Positions 1-8,144 of a stretch of 31,818 nt of DNA are shown here, one piece after another. A model generated the notes under the pieces. The model did not search any database and had not been told where the DNA came from. It saw nothing but the letters and a program-made list of their open reading frames with translations. This DNA is from JAIEOG01 sp964519985 (GTDB lineage: Bacteria; Bdellovibrionota; FAC87; UBA2466): contig CAZFMF010000037.1 in the NCBI GenBank assembly GCA_964519985.1, forward strand, positions 1 through 31,818. The letters are read 5' to 3'. The position numbers and the translations under genes were made by a program. How positions within the stretch are numbered: position 1 is the stretch's first letter; every line of letters begins with the position of its first letter.

Positions 1-55
1 AGGCAGAGCCGTCAGATTTACAGTCTGATCCCTTTGACCGCTCGGGAACCCCTCC
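1..55 (-). tRNA. tRNA-Tyr (GTA), 3' end cut by window edge
   Basis: Read on the minus strand, the segment begins GGAGGGGTTCCCGAGCGG, the usual 5' end of a class II tRNA. It continues through an anticodon stem TCAGA/TCTGA with loop CTGTAAA, so the anticodon GTA lies at 19-21. The start of the long variable arm follows and the gene then leaves the window on the left. Its neighbour on the same strand is tRNA-Thr(TGT). Many bacteria have the order Thr-Tyr-Gly-Thr-tuf, so tRNA-Gly and tuf may lie just outside. Here about 1 kb separates the first two. Confidence 0.93.
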
Positions 56-72
56 CCGAGAAAAGTGTGAAG

Positions 73-101
73 AAAATACGGGGTTCGCCACCGAAGGTCA
101 A
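73..101 (-). promoter_or_regulatory. promoter of tRNA-Tyr
   Basis: On the minus strand a -35 TTGACC (96-101) and a -10 TATTTT (73-78) are separated by exactly 17 bp. The tRNA 5' end follows 17 nt after the -10. A dedicated promoter fits the separation of this tRNA from its usual partner tRNA-Thr. Otherwise 56-139 holds nothing I recognise. Confidence 0.6.
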
Positions 102-139
102 CCTCGCCATTCGCCCAAAATCGGGCGTGCGAGCAGCGC

Positions 140-373
140 CTAATCGTTTCCTTTAAAGTCCGGATTGCCCGCCAATTGGCCCCAGACAAAACGGTTTTCG
201 CCAAAATCCCAAATGCATTTCTTGTATACCGTCGTCGGATCGCTCTCCCCGGGAAAAGTTACCTGGTAGCGGTATTGTTGGCCGGGCTCGCAATCATCCG
301 TGCTGCTATTGACGGCGGGATGGGCAACCCATTTCTGGATCCGAGAGCGGGCCCGAAGCTCTGTGCTATATTT
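140..373 (-). pseudogene. remnant of a small unknown gene
   Basis: The minus-strand frame ending in TAG at 140-142 reads protein-like over its last roughly 55 codons (…CIWDFGENRFVWGQLAGNP…). Upstream the same frame runs into the antisense of the methyltransferase, and I find no convincing start codon before about 373. It looks like the 3' part of a gene whose 5' end was lost when the opposite-strand methyltransferase arrived. I do not recognise the family. It could also be chance, or a very small gene with an unusual start. Confidence 0.3.
364..372 (+). promoter_or_regulatory. extended -10 just upstream of the methyltransferase
   Basis: TGC plus TATATT (367-372) ends 10 nt before the ATG at 383. 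The upstream in-frame ATG at 374 would lie at or before the expected transcription start. That favours 383 as the start codon and a nearly leaderless mRNA. Confidence 0.5.
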
Positions 374-382
374 ATGACCACC

Positions 383-1054
383 ATGACCGCCGAGGACATC
401 AAATACTTCCGAGCGTGCTTTGACCAAGGCCTGGTGCACTCGCCGCTACTCGAAATTGGCTCCCGCAAGAACCTCGGAGAAACGCACACCTTTCGGGACG
501 TCGCCCGCGACTTAGGTGTCGCTTCGACCTTGGGGACGGATTTGAATGTGGGTCCGGGAGTGGATGTGGCCACCGACTTCTCGGTGCCTACGCCCGCGTT
601 CCGCGATCAGTGGCAGCACGGGACCTTTCAAACCGTCGTCATCTTCAATGTTTTGGAACACACTTTCGATCCCATCACCGTGCTGACCAACGCGCTTCAC
701 TGCGTTGCGCCGGGGGGTATGCTGCTCACCCTCACGCCCAGCGTGTGGCCGATTCACAGCTTTCCCAAGGACTACACGCGACTGCTTCCCGATTGGTTTG
801 AAACCTTTGCGGAAAGAAATGGACTAGAGCTCGATCCGCGAACCTTTTCTTGGGTATCGGAATTTGGGATCCACCCGGTTCAGCAGCTGCGGGACGATAC
901 CGGACTCACTCTACCCAGCTTTCACCAACTCGCGAGTCCGATGAAGAGTTTTCATTCGCGCGTGATTCATCGGCTCTTCAACACCTTCGGCCGGTCGCAC
1001 CAGTTTACCTACTGCACGTTGGGGGCTGGGTTTCGGAAGCCCGGGACGGCTTAA
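383..1054 (+). CDS. class I SAM-dependent methyltransferase
   Basis: About 223 residues. The N-terminal part has a Rossmann motif I (LLEIGSRKN) in the first 30 residues. It is followed by an acidic motif-II-like segment (GTDLNVGPGVDV), a motif of the type FNVLEHTFDP, and APGGMLLTLTPSVWP, as in Methyltransf_11-type enzymes that often methylate sugars or small molecules. The substrate cannot be told. The start at 383 is chosen because the extended -10 at 364-372 makes ATG 374 too early and the longer frame back to 176 reads as non-coding. The gene sits alone, on the opposite strand, between tRNA-Tyr and tRNA-Thr, consistent with insertion into a tRNA cluster. A role in surface glycan modification is only a guess from the later genes. 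Confidence 0.75.
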   Translation: MTAEDIKYFRACFDQGLVHSPLLEIGSRKNLGETHTFRDVARDLGVASTLGTDLNVGPGVDVATDFSVPTPAFRDQWQHGTFQTVVIFNVLEHTFDPITVLTNALHCVAPGGMLLTLTPSVWPIHSFPKDYTRLLPDWFETFAERNGLELDPRTFSWVSEFGIHPVQQLRDDTGLTLPSFHQLASPMKSFHSRVIHRLFNTFGRSHQFTYCTLGAGFRKPGTA

Positions 1055-1071
1055 GAGGGCTCTCGGCATTC

Positions 1072-1116
1072 GGATCGGATGTCAGATATCCGATATCGGA
1101 TAACCGATATCCGACT
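1072..1116. repeat. nested palindromes of a CGGATATC-type motif
   Basis: The stretch repeats CGGAT/ATCCG units. TATCCGATATCGGATA at 1087-1102 is a perfect 16-bp palindrome. A second hairpin CGGATA…TATCCG partly overlaps it (1097-1113). It lies between the methyltransferase stop and the 3' end of tRNA-Thr. It could end tRNA-Thr transcription, although no T-tract follows, or it could be a relic of the rearrangement that split the tRNA pair. Confidence 0.55.
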
Positions 1117-1120
1117 GAGA

Positions 1121-1196
1121 TGGAGCCGGCCACCGGATTCGAACCGGTGACCTGCTGATTACAAATCAGCTGCTCTACCAACTGAGCTAGGCCGGC
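1121..1196 (-). tRNA. tRNA-Thr (TGT), CCA encoded
   Basis: The minus strand gives a full 76-nt cloverleaf. The acceptor GCCGGCC pairs with GGCCGGC, the anticodon stem GCTGA/TCAGC has loop TTTGTAA (anticodon TGT at 1161-1163), the T arm is ACCGG-TTCGAAT-CCGGT, the discriminator is T and CCA is encoded. In many bacteria this tRNA heads a Thr-Tyr-Gly-Thr cluster before tuf. Here the next tRNA, Tyr, is more than 1 kb downstream. Confidence 0.97.
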
Positions 1197-1205
1197 TTAG
1201 CCCGA

Positions 1206-1234
1206 AGTATCGGTGGGATAGCGACGTTTTGCAA
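1206..1234 (-). promoter_or_regulatory. promoter of tRNA-Thr
   Basis: On the minus strand a -35 TTGCAA (1229-1234), a 17-bp spacer and a -10 GATACT (1206-1211) end 9 nt before the mature tRNA 5' end. The geometry is right and the hexamers are moderate. Confidence 0.5.
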
Positions 1235-1254
1235 CCGTCGCAACGCACCGCAGA

Positions 1255-1283
1255 TTGACCCATTGCAACCCGAAATCAATAGT
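1255..1283 (+). promoter_or_regulatory. promoter of the 1307 gene
   Basis: A -35 TTGACC (1255-1260) and a -10-like AATAGT (1278-1283) have a 17-bp spacer. A Shine-Dalgarno AAGGAG follows at 1294-1299, 7 nt before the ATG. This gene therefore has an ordinary leader, unlike most transcription units here. Confidence 0.45.
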
Positions 1284-1306
1284 GCCGAGCAACAAGGAGT
1301 CACGAT

Positions 1307-1855
1307 ATGCGTTCAATTGGGTTGGGTTTTTTGGTTTTAACAAGTCCGTTATGGGCCACCGATATCAACACGGTGGTATCGCGGGGAGCACGGATCCTCG
1401 ACATTACTTCGATCAAGGAAATCAGCCGTTCGGTGGATACCGCGCTTCCGTATATGTCCAAACTGGTCATGGAAATCGAAGGGAAATACGAGGGGCACGG
1501 CACAGCTAAAAAGGTCGGACTGCGATTGGACCGCACGGACGACGGCCGGCCGGGCAACTACATGGCCTTCAACGCACTTCTCTACGGCATCATGGATGTC
1601 ACGGGCCCCATCGAGTTGGGACAGCGGCCGATTACGGCGGTCTCGAACCCCGAAGATTTCAAGGTGCAGATTCTGGTGCAGCCCGTCGGTTGGTACAGCA
1701 CGGATCCTTCCTTCGAAGCGAACATCGCATTTACCTTCATTGACTACACGCCGATCCGGCACGAAGTGACGCGTGGGTTCACCGCCTCGCTCCGCACTCG
1801 CAGTGGAACCCTGAGTTGGGATGTTCACAACTACGGCTTTCCGACCAAGCCTTAG
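1307..1855 (+). CDS. secreted protein of unknown function
   Basis: 182 residues starting with a short signal peptide (MRSIGLGFLVLTSPLWA, cleavage probably after the final A). The mature part has mixed alpha/beta character with no transmembrane segment and no motif I recognise. The start is well supported by AAGGAG seven bases upstream. It is followed 18 nt later by another exported protein on the same strand, so the two probably form an operon. No function is assigned. The sequence shows only that it is exported. Confidence 0.75.
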   Translation: MRSIGLGFLVLTSPLWATDINTVVSRGARILDITSIKEISRSVDTALPYMSKLVMEIEGKYEGHGTAKKVGLRLDRTDDGRPGNYMAFNALLYGIMDVTGPIELGQRPITAVSNPEDFKVQILVQPVGWYSTDPSFEANIAFTFIDYTPIRHEVTRGFTASLRTRSGTLSWDVHNYGFPTKP

Positions 1856-1873
1856 TTTGGTAGTTCCAGAGGG

Positions 1874-3040
1874 ATGGGCCGTTGGTTTGGGGTGATTTGG
1901 ATCTGGGGAAGCCTGGCGTTCGCTGGGGCCGCCCCTTCGGATCCGGATCCCCTAGCTGGAAACCTGCTGCGTAGCCGGCCGTGCGCCGGGATACTCGCGG
2001 CGTTTCTCGAAGCCCATCCCTCTATTTCCGGCCAGCGCCGAGTCACACTCGAATCCATCCAACAATCCGCGAAGGCCTCAATCTATCGATTTCTCCAGGA
2101 AGAGCTGCACCGGGGTTACCATTTCCAAGCGGACGGAAATTTTCTCTTGAGCAGCGATCAGCTGGGCTTTTTCAATCGCGAAACGATCACCGCCCGAATG
2201 GCTAGCCTGCACGGCTCGATTGAGTACCCACGCACGCTCGTCGGGGTTTTCGATGGTGAAACGAGGATCACCCAGTTCCTCGATCGCTTCCGCGACAAAA
2301 CCCAGGCGTTTGTTTCCGCCTGTCGCTCGCCCGCTCACTACCGCGAATCGTTGCTTTCCTCTCACCTCGCCCAAGCTTTTTTGATCGGCGGACTCACGGT
2401 GGGGGCTACCCAGTTCGCCCTTGGCCAACACCACGCCCTGGCGTGGGGACTCGGAGCGCTGGCCTTAGTCCGAGGCGCCACCATGAACTGTGATTTTTCC
2501 TTTCTCTTTGATGCCATGCGCGATGGCACGACGGCCGCCAATGCCCGCTTACCCACCCTCTTCGAAAAGGCGACTCGGATTGCCCGCGCCGAGGCGACCG
2601 CTCCGCGCTGGCTCGCCTGGGGTACGAGCTTACGTTTTTCCGTCGATACGATGAAGGAACTCTGGGAAAGCTCCTACGGAGATTGGGTCAGCCCCACCTT
2701 GGCGTCGGCGATTGATCTCGACGACGAGATCAATACCATGCCGTTTTGGGAACGCTGGCGCACCGCCCGCGCGGCGGCCCGTCTGAAGAAAAAAAGCCCA
2801 ACTGACTACACGATCCTTCAGCGCCAGACTCAAGGACCGCCACTGCTCATTGATTTCATCCTGCTGAAGGGTGGCACCGCCGGATTGCGGCACCCCAGAC
2901 TGATCGTCGCTTTCCGTCTGCCGCCCTTTATCAATGAGGACGAACGCGGCGACGGCGGGGGCGGAGGTGGCGGAAGCCCTCCCTTTTCTCCGGTGACATC
3001 GGATCCGGGGTCTCATCGTACACCGGAGCTAGTGCACTAA
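1874..3040 (+). CDS. exported or membrane protein of unknown function
   Basis: 388 residues. The N-terminus (MGRWFGVIWIWGSLAFAGA) looks like a signal peptide. A hydrophobic, Ala/Gly/Leu-rich stretch at about 174-205 could be one or two membrane helices. The C-terminus has seven consecutive glycines followed by a Ser/Pro-rich tail. AGAGGG directly abuts the ATG, which is too close for a normal ribosome binding site, so translation may be coupled to the preceding gene. Its stop codon directly abuts the stop of the opposite-strand SGNH gene. I do not recognise the family. Confidence 0.65.
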   Translation: MGRWFGVIWIWGSLAFAGAAPSDPDPLAGNLLRSRPCAGILAAFLEAHPSISGQRRVTLESIQQSAKASIYRFLQEELHRGYHFQADGNFLLSSDQLGFFNRETITARMASLHGSIEYPRTLVGVFDGETRITQFLDRFRDKTQAFVSACRSPAHYRESLLSSHLAQAFLIGGLTVGATQFALGQHHALAWGLGALALVRGATMNCDFSFLFDAMRDGTTAANARLPTLFEKATRIARAEATAPRWLAWGTSLRFSVDTMKELWESSYGDWVSPTLASAIDLDDEINTMPFWERWRTARAAARLKKKSPTDYTILQRQTQGPPLLIDFILLKGGTAGLRHPRLIVAFRLPPFINEDERGDGGGGGGGSPPFSPVTSDPGSHRTPELVH

Positions 3041-3973
3041 CTATTTCTGCGTCAACGAACGTAGGCGGCTGGGTTGGAAGATGGGGGATTGCGCGAGGAG
3101 CTCGGTAAATTTGCGTGAGCCAGCGCGGTTGAGATGCCCGGGATCGGCCCAAACCGAGGGATCTTTCATCCACTCCCCTTCCAAAACCAACGGCTCACCG
3201 AGCGCGGACAAGGCAGTTAGATAATCCGGGGGAGGCGGCGGCTCTCCCTTTTCGGGCACAAAAAGAAAGTACAGCCGAGCGTCACGCGCATGCACCAGCT
3301 GCGCCAAGGACCGCAGCGTCGCGCTGGGGGCGGCATAGCCTGGCCCGGTCGTTTTCTCCGGCACCGAATCGTGCTGGTGATGCAACGCCAAGTAACCGCG
3401 CGGGTATTGATTGCAGGGAGTCGGATCCAGCTCCCGCAGCAGACCGTAGATCCCCTTCACCGCAAAGGGAAAAAAAAGGTCGTGGGCCGCGCTCAGCTCC
3501 TGTCGGAGCGAAAGACTGAAGCTGAGATAGTCGGCGGCGCCTAGCCGGGAAAATCCCGTGCGAGTGTCTTCCATGGCATCGGCGACCGACGCCAGGAATC
3601 GAAAATAGTGGTGTCGCTCGGCTTGGGCCTGTTGGCTGATGGCCACGACGACATTGGAAACCCGCCGGCGTTCGAGCGCGTCGCGCACTAGGATCTTCGC
3701 CAAATTCGTCCCGAACCAGTTGGTGCCGAAGTTGTAGGTCTGAATGCCTTCGAAACGCTTTTCGAGGTACGGGGTATCCACCGCGGTCCAAATGCGGGAG
3801 CTACCGAAAAAGGCGACATCCAGATCCGCTCCGCGATCAAAGATCTCATCTTTGATGCACGCGTACTTTTCATCTCGAATATTGTACTTGAGCTTCGGGT
3901 TCTTCTCCGACAAGGCCACGGAGAGCCCGGCAAAAACCCCGAAGCAGAGCAAAGTTTGAAATAGCTTCTTCAC
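3041..3973 (-). CDS. SGNH/DltD-like partner of an MBOAT acyltransferase
   Basis: 310 residues with an N-terminal signal anchor (about 1-20), so it probably acts in the periplasm. FFGSSR near residue 55-60 matches the nucleophile block of SGNH-type proteins. DPGHLNRAG near 277-285 supplies the D-x-x-H block. Such proteins (AlgJ/AlgX, DltD and similar) work with MBOAT proteins to O-acylate surface glycans. It starts with GTG, has GAGG seven bases upstream, and lies 9 nt after the MBOAT gene, so both are surely one operon. The acyl acceptor is not shown. Serine as nucleophile is inferred by motif position. Confidence 0.8.
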   Translation of the reverse strand: MKKLFQTLLCFGVFAGLSVALSEKNPKLKYNIRDEKYACIKDEIFDRGADLDVAFFGSSRIWTAVDTPYLEKRFEGIQTYNFGTNWFGTNLAKILVRDALERRRVSNVVVAISQQAQAERHHYFRFLASVADAMEDTRTGFSRLGAADYLSFSLSLRQELSAAHDLFFPFAVKGIYGLLRELDPTPCNQYPRGYLALHHQHDSVPEKTTGPGYAAPSATLRSLAQLVHARDARLYFLFVPEKGEPPPPPDYLTALSALGEPLVLEGEWMKDPSVWADPGHLNRAGSRKFTELLAQSPIFQPSRLRSLTQK

Positions 3974-3982
3974 ACCTGCGCC

Positions 3983-5413
3983 TCAGAACTGAAAATAGAT
4001 AAAGGCCATCTTGCCAATGTTTTGCAACGACAATTCATAAACCCCTAAACACAAAATCAGGGCGACGGCCGATTGCACGACGGCGGGAAGTTTCCAAAAC
4101 TTCTCCGCCCACGCGTAACGGTGCGGCTCGACGAGTCGATGACTGAGGAAAGCCAAGCAGAGCACGATCAGTATCCCATCCGAAAGGTGCTCGGTCGCCA
4201 ACTCGGCGTTGGGGCGAAACATATGGCCGAAAAAAGCAAATGCGTCGCCCAAGGTCGGCGCCCGAAAAAAAATCCATGCGAAACAAACCGACTGAAAAAC
4301 CACGAGCGTGGAAAGCGACTGCCAAAACCACTCCGGAACTTCCCACTCGTTGGTGTGCTCGGCTTTGAGTTCGGTGCAATAGCGATCGAGGATGAGAAAG
4401 AGCCCGTGGAGTCCGCCCCAAACCAGAAACTTCCAGGCCGCCCCGTGCCACAAGCCACTGAGCAGAAAAACCACCGCGATGTTTCGGATCCCCTTCAGCC
4501 GCGACACCTTATTTCCGCCGAGGGGCAGGTAGACATAGTCCCGAAACCAAGTGGAAAGCGAAATATGCCAACGCGCCCAGAACTCGCGGAAGGACGTGGC
4601 CAAGTAGGGCGCATCGAAGTTCAGCCCGAGGTCGATGCCGAAGAGCCGGGCCAGCCCTACCGCGATATCCGTGTAGCCACTGAAATCCAAAAAGATCTGA
4701 AACGCGTAACAGTAAACCGCAATCCAAAGGTCAAACGTGCCGTAACTGGCCGGAGCGGCAAAAACGGGATCTACCGCCCAAGCGCCTAACGTATCCGCGA
4801 ATAAAAGCTTCTTCGCAAAGCCCACTAGGATTAAGAAAAGACCGGAGAGCCTAACCTTCTCCACCGGATCGCGATCGATCTGCGGCAGAAACTCTCCGGC
4901 CCGCACGATGGGCCCCGCCACCAAGTGCGGGAAAAAGGAAATGAACGCGAAGAAGTCGCGTAGGCGACGGGTCGGCTCGAACTTCCCCCGGTATACGTCG
5001 ATAGAATAGGAAAGCGCTTCGAACGTAAAAAAGGAGATCGCCAGCGGCAAGGGCGGATCGACTTCCGGCAACCAGGCCCCCAGGCCCAGTGCCGCCGTCA
5101 CACTGTTCACGGTCCGCGCTAAAAATCCGCTGTACTTGAAAACGATGAGGATGCCGAGATTGGACGCGATGGAGAGCGAGAGGAGGAAGCGTTTCCGCTT
5201 GCGATCGGTTGCCGCAAAAATGCGGCGCGCCAGCGTAAAATCTACCCACGAAACGAAGCCCAGCAGAAAGACAAACTGCGGTCCCGCCTTGGCGTAAAAG
5301 ATCGTGCTGGCCAAGACCAACCAACCGATACGCTGTTCCTTAGTGCGCAGACAAAGGAAGACGGCCCAGGTAACGGCGAAAAACGACAAAAAGATGGGTT
5401 CGGTAAAGTTCAC
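3983..5413 (-). CDS. MBOAT family O-acyltransferase (AlgI-like)
   Basis: 476 residues with about a dozen hydrophobic segments, the length and pattern of AlgI/PatA/DltB-type MBOAT proteins of the inner membrane. The family signature RWHISLSTWFRDYVYLPLGG is at about 281-300. The catalytic-type histidine is in SGLWHGAAW near residue 323. These enzymes pass acyl (usually acetyl) groups across the membrane to polysaccharide. It begins with GTG, and that GTG overlaps the TAG stop of the delta-60 lipoprotein by one base (TAGTG), which suggests translational coupling. The SGNH partner follows. Confidence 0.92.
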   Translation of the reverse strand: MNFTEPIFLSFFAVTWAVFLCLRTKEQRIGWLVLASTIFYAKAGPQFVFLLGFVSWVDFTLARRIFAATDRKRKRFLLSLSIASNLGILIVFKYSGFLARTVNSVTAALGLGAWLPEVDPPLPLAISFFTFEALSYSIDVYRGKFEPTRRLRDFFAFISFFPHLVAGPIVRAGEFLPQIDRDPVEKVRLSGLFLILVGFAKKLLFADTLGAWAVDPVFAAPASYGTFDLWIAVYCYAFQIFLDFSGYTDIAVGLARLFGIDLGLNFDAPYLATSFREFWARWHISLSTWFRDYVYLPLGGNKVSRLKGIRNIAVVFLLSGLWHGAAWKFLVWGGLHGLFLILDRYCTELKAEHTNEWEVPEWFWQSLSTLVVFQSVCFAWIFFRAPTLGDAFAFFGHMFRPNAELATEHLSDGILIVLCLAFLSHRLVEPHRYAWAEKFWKLPAVVQSAVALILCLGVYELSLQNIGKMAFIYFQF

Positions 5414-8103
5414 TAGTCCGAGCTGCCGGTGGTCGATAGGCGCACAATCTTGTCCGTCGTGATGCCGTTGTAGTTAGTGAATAGGCCGCCAATGTAAATA
5501 TCGTGCGAGCCGTCGGTTGCGGCCGCCCCGGCCAGCACCGTGGTGCTGAAGCCCGTTCCCATCGCGAAGGTCGTATCGATTGCCCCGAGGCTATCAAGTT
5601 TCACGAAGTTGGCGATCGTCGTTCCGTTATAGGCGGTCGTCCCTCCCCCGGCGTAGACGCCCCCCGCACCATCTGCCACCAGCATACGCACCCCGGTGGC
5701 ACCCGTCCAACCCGTTCCGGTCACGAAGGTGGTGTCCAACGTCCCGTCCGTATTCACCCGGGCAATGCGGACAGCTCCGGCCCCGTTGTAGGTTGTAAAT
5801 CCCCCGCCGACAAATAGCTTGGCATCGGAAGAAATGGCCACCGCGCCCGAAGTCCCCGAGCTCGGGCCGGTGCCCACCCCAAAAAATGTGTCCAGACGGC
5901 CATCGGAATTCCGGCGCGCCCGGCGCGCCGCCCCCGTGCCGTTGTAATTGGCAAAGGCGCCCAGCACATAGACATCGCCATCGGTGTGGGGAGCCAGAGC
6001 CGCGACGTTTCCATCGAAGCCGGTTCCGAGGGCAAAGCTCGTATCGAGAGAACCGTCGGTATTGAAACGGGCGATGCGACTCGAGGCCGTGCCGTTGCAA
6101 CTGGTGAAAGATCCGCCGGCGTAAACTTTGTTCGATCCGTCCCGCGCCATCGCGATTGCCGACACGCCGTTGGCCCCTGGCGAGCAACCGGTAGTGGCAA
6201 ACGTGGTGTCAATCGCGCCGCTCGTCGTTAGACGAATGAAATTAACGATCGACGTACCCGCGTAGGAAGCCACATTGCTCCCCCCCGCGTAAACCGTGCC
6301 GTTCGGTCCGGGAGCCACGGCCAAGAGATTGTTATTGAAACCCGCGGTGGAATTAAACGCCGTGTCTATAGTGCCATCGACTTTCAGGCGAACGATCTTG
6401 CCGAAGCTCGTTCCATTGAAGCTGTTGAACGTTCCGGCGACGTACACCGTCGCGGAAGAATCAGAGGCCACCGCCACGCCGTTCACCTGTCCCGACGCCG
6501 ATGGGATCCCCGCTCCCTGGGCAAAGCCGGTTCCGACCGAACCATCGCTATTGAGCTCCACGATACGATTGACGGTGATCGACGTTTGATAGTTCACAAA
6601 CGTTCCCGCAACGACCAGTTTGCCGCCGAAGATTCCCAAGGCACCCACTGCGGCATCGAATCCCGTTCCGTAAGCAAAAGTCGTATCCACGGCGCCGGTA
6701 GAATCCAATCGAATGATTCGATTCGCGGCCGTGCCGTTGTAGGCGGTAAAAGCACCGCCTACATAGATTTTGCCCGTACCGTCATTCAGAGGTTGAATTT
6801 CCGTCACGGCACCACCGGTGAAGCCGGTGCCGGTGACGAAAGCTGGATCTACGGTGCCCACGGAATCCAAACGCGTGATCCCTACCGCGCCCGCGCCCTT
6901 GTACTGCGTGAATGCCCCGCCGACATATAGGCCCGCCGTATCCGCCGAAGTCGCTAAAACGTTCACCGCTCCTCCGGTGAAACCCGCACCGACGACGAAA
7001 GCGCCGTCGACCGCGCCCAAGTTCGTCAAACGCACGATGCGGACCTGGCCGCCGCCATTGTAAGTGGTGAAATCTCCTGCGACGTACACATTCCCGTCGG
7101 CTTGGGGAAGGATCGCGTAAACCGTGCTGTTGAACCCCGTGCCGACATTGAATGCCGCATCAATCGATCCGTCCGAGTTGATCCGTACGGCTCGATTGAT
7201 GCCGGTCACATCGTAGGCGGTGAACGCTCCGCCGGCGTAGACGTCCCCGGTGCCATCCGCCGCGGCCGCCACCGCCTGCACCGCGCCGCCGGAAATGCCG
7301 GTCAGCACATCGAAGCTCGTGTCGACGGCGCCGGTGCCGAGCACGCGCACCAGGCGATTGCGCGTGCTGCCGTTGATCGTCGTAAAGTCCCCACCGACGT
7401 AGAAAGCGTCGGTCACATCGGGAGCCGCCGCGATGGCATGCACGGTCGTAGTGGTTTGGAAGCCGAGCCCGGTAGAGAAAGCCGTATCGAATGTTCCCAG
7501 CCCCGAAAAACGCGCAACCCCGCGCGACATCCGGTCGAAGCCTTCAAAGGTGCCTCCTACCACTAAACTGGTCCCGACATTGGCCATCGCATTGGCGGCG
7601 GCATTGAATCCCCGAGCGGGATTGAAGGTTAGGTTGTCGGCGCTGCCGTTGAGCACCAAGACCGCGGCGCGAAACACCGCACCATCGAAGTACGTCAACT
7701 GGAACGCTTTCTGCGAATCACCCAGCACGGCCGGTGCGGTGTAGGTCAAGACAATCGTGCAGCTCTCACCCGCGGCCAAACTGGAAGTGCAAGTCCCACC
7801 CGTACCCGGTGGGGAACCGCCGGCAAAGGCGAAGGGCGAAGCGGGGGTCGCAAATTGGATCTGGGTTGCGGTGCCCGTTCCGGAGTTGGTGATCGTGATG
7901 GGAGCGTTGGTGGCACTGACCAGATGGCGCGTGCCGAAATCGTAGGAAGCGGCATCAAAGGCGAGCGTCGCGGAAACCGGCTCGTCTTCTTCCTCCTCGG
8001 CGGCCCCACAGGCCGCCAGGAAACCGGCCGCGACGAACACTGTCGCGATCCGTGCCACCGCGCAGTAATCGAAGACTCCAACTACCCTTCGGGGTCTTGG
8101 CAC
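5413..8103 (-). CDS. delta-60 repeat surface lipoprotein with choice-of-anchor-D-like domain
   Basis: About 896 residues. A signal peptide ends in the lipobox LAAC (lipid-bearing Cys near 32), followed by an acidic linker EEEEDEP. Residues about 45-150 form an Ig-like domain of the choice-of-anchor D/ASH type (FGTRHLVSATNAPITITNSG). The rest is about 14 tandem delta-60 repeats of roughly 50-60 residues, each ending in a variant of RLxxDGxxDTxFxxGTGF; the last is cut short. They probably fold as a beta-propeller-like or solenoid structure. Two GTG codons are possible. The second (8103) is preferred because GAGGAG at 8109-8114 lies five bases before it, whereas it abuts the first GTG at 8109. 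First gene of the operon with MBOAT and SGNH. Exact ligand or role unknown. Confidence 0.88.
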   Translation of the reverse strand: MPRPRRVVGVFDYCAVARIATVFVAAGFLAACGAAEEEEDEPVSATLAFDAASYDFGTRHLVSATNAPITITNSGTGTATQIQFATPASPFAFAGGSPPGTGGTCTSSLAAGESCTIVLTYTAPAVLGDSQKAFQLTYFDGAVFRAAVLVLNGSADNLTFNPARGFNAAANAMANVGTSLVVGGTFEGFDRMSRGVARFSGLGTFDTAFSTGLGFQTTTTVHAIAAAPDVTDAFYVGGDFTTINGSTRNRLVRVLGTGAVDTSFDVLTGISGGAVQAVAAAADGTGDVYAGGAFTAYDVTGINRAVRINSDGSIDAAFNVGTGFNSTVYAILPQADGNVYVAGDFTTYNGGGQVRIVRLTNLGAVDGAFVVGAGFTGGAVNVLATSADTAGLYVGGAFTQYKGAGAVGITRLDSVGTVDPAFVTGTGFTGGAVTEIQPLNDGTGKIYVGGAFTAYNGTAANRIIRLDSTGAVDTTFAYGTGFDAAVGALGIFGGKLVVAGTFVNYQTSITVNRIVELNSDGSVGTGFAQGAGIPSASGQVNGVAVASDSSATVYVAGTFNSFNGTSFGKIVRLKVDGTIDTAFNSTAGFNNNLLAVAPGPNGTVYAGGSNVASYAGTSIVNFIRLTTSGAIDTTFATTGCSPGANGVSAIAMARDGSNKVYAGGSFTSCNGTASSRIARFNTDGSLDTSFALGTGFDGNVAALAPHTDGDVYVLGAFANYNGTGAARRARRNSDGRLDTFFGVGTGPSSGTSGAVAISSDAKLFVGGGFTTYNGAGAVRIARVNTDGTLDTTFVTGTGWTGATGVRMLVADGAGGVYAGGGTTAYNGTTIANFVKLDSLGAIDTTFAMGTGFSTTVLAGAAATDGSHDIYIGGLFTNYNGITTDKIVRLSTTGSSD

Positions 8104-8144
8104 GTTCACTCCTCGATTGTGGTGGGCAACTATCGGACATTACA

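Noticed and set aside
176..382. N-terminal extension of the methyltransferase back to 176
   Set aside because: The extension reads poorly as protein, and the extended -10 at 364-372 would lie inside the gene. The family Rossmann motif starts soon after 383.
4073..4789. A 238-residue plus-strand frame antisense to the MBOAT gene
   Set aside because: Lys/Glu/Pro-rich shadow of a conserved membrane protein, with no start signal.
6000..8000. Tandem repeats in DNA of the delta-60 gene considered as a CRISPR or satellite array
   Set aside because: Periodicity follows the protein repeats of about 50-60 residues with diverged DNA, so it is coding repetition.
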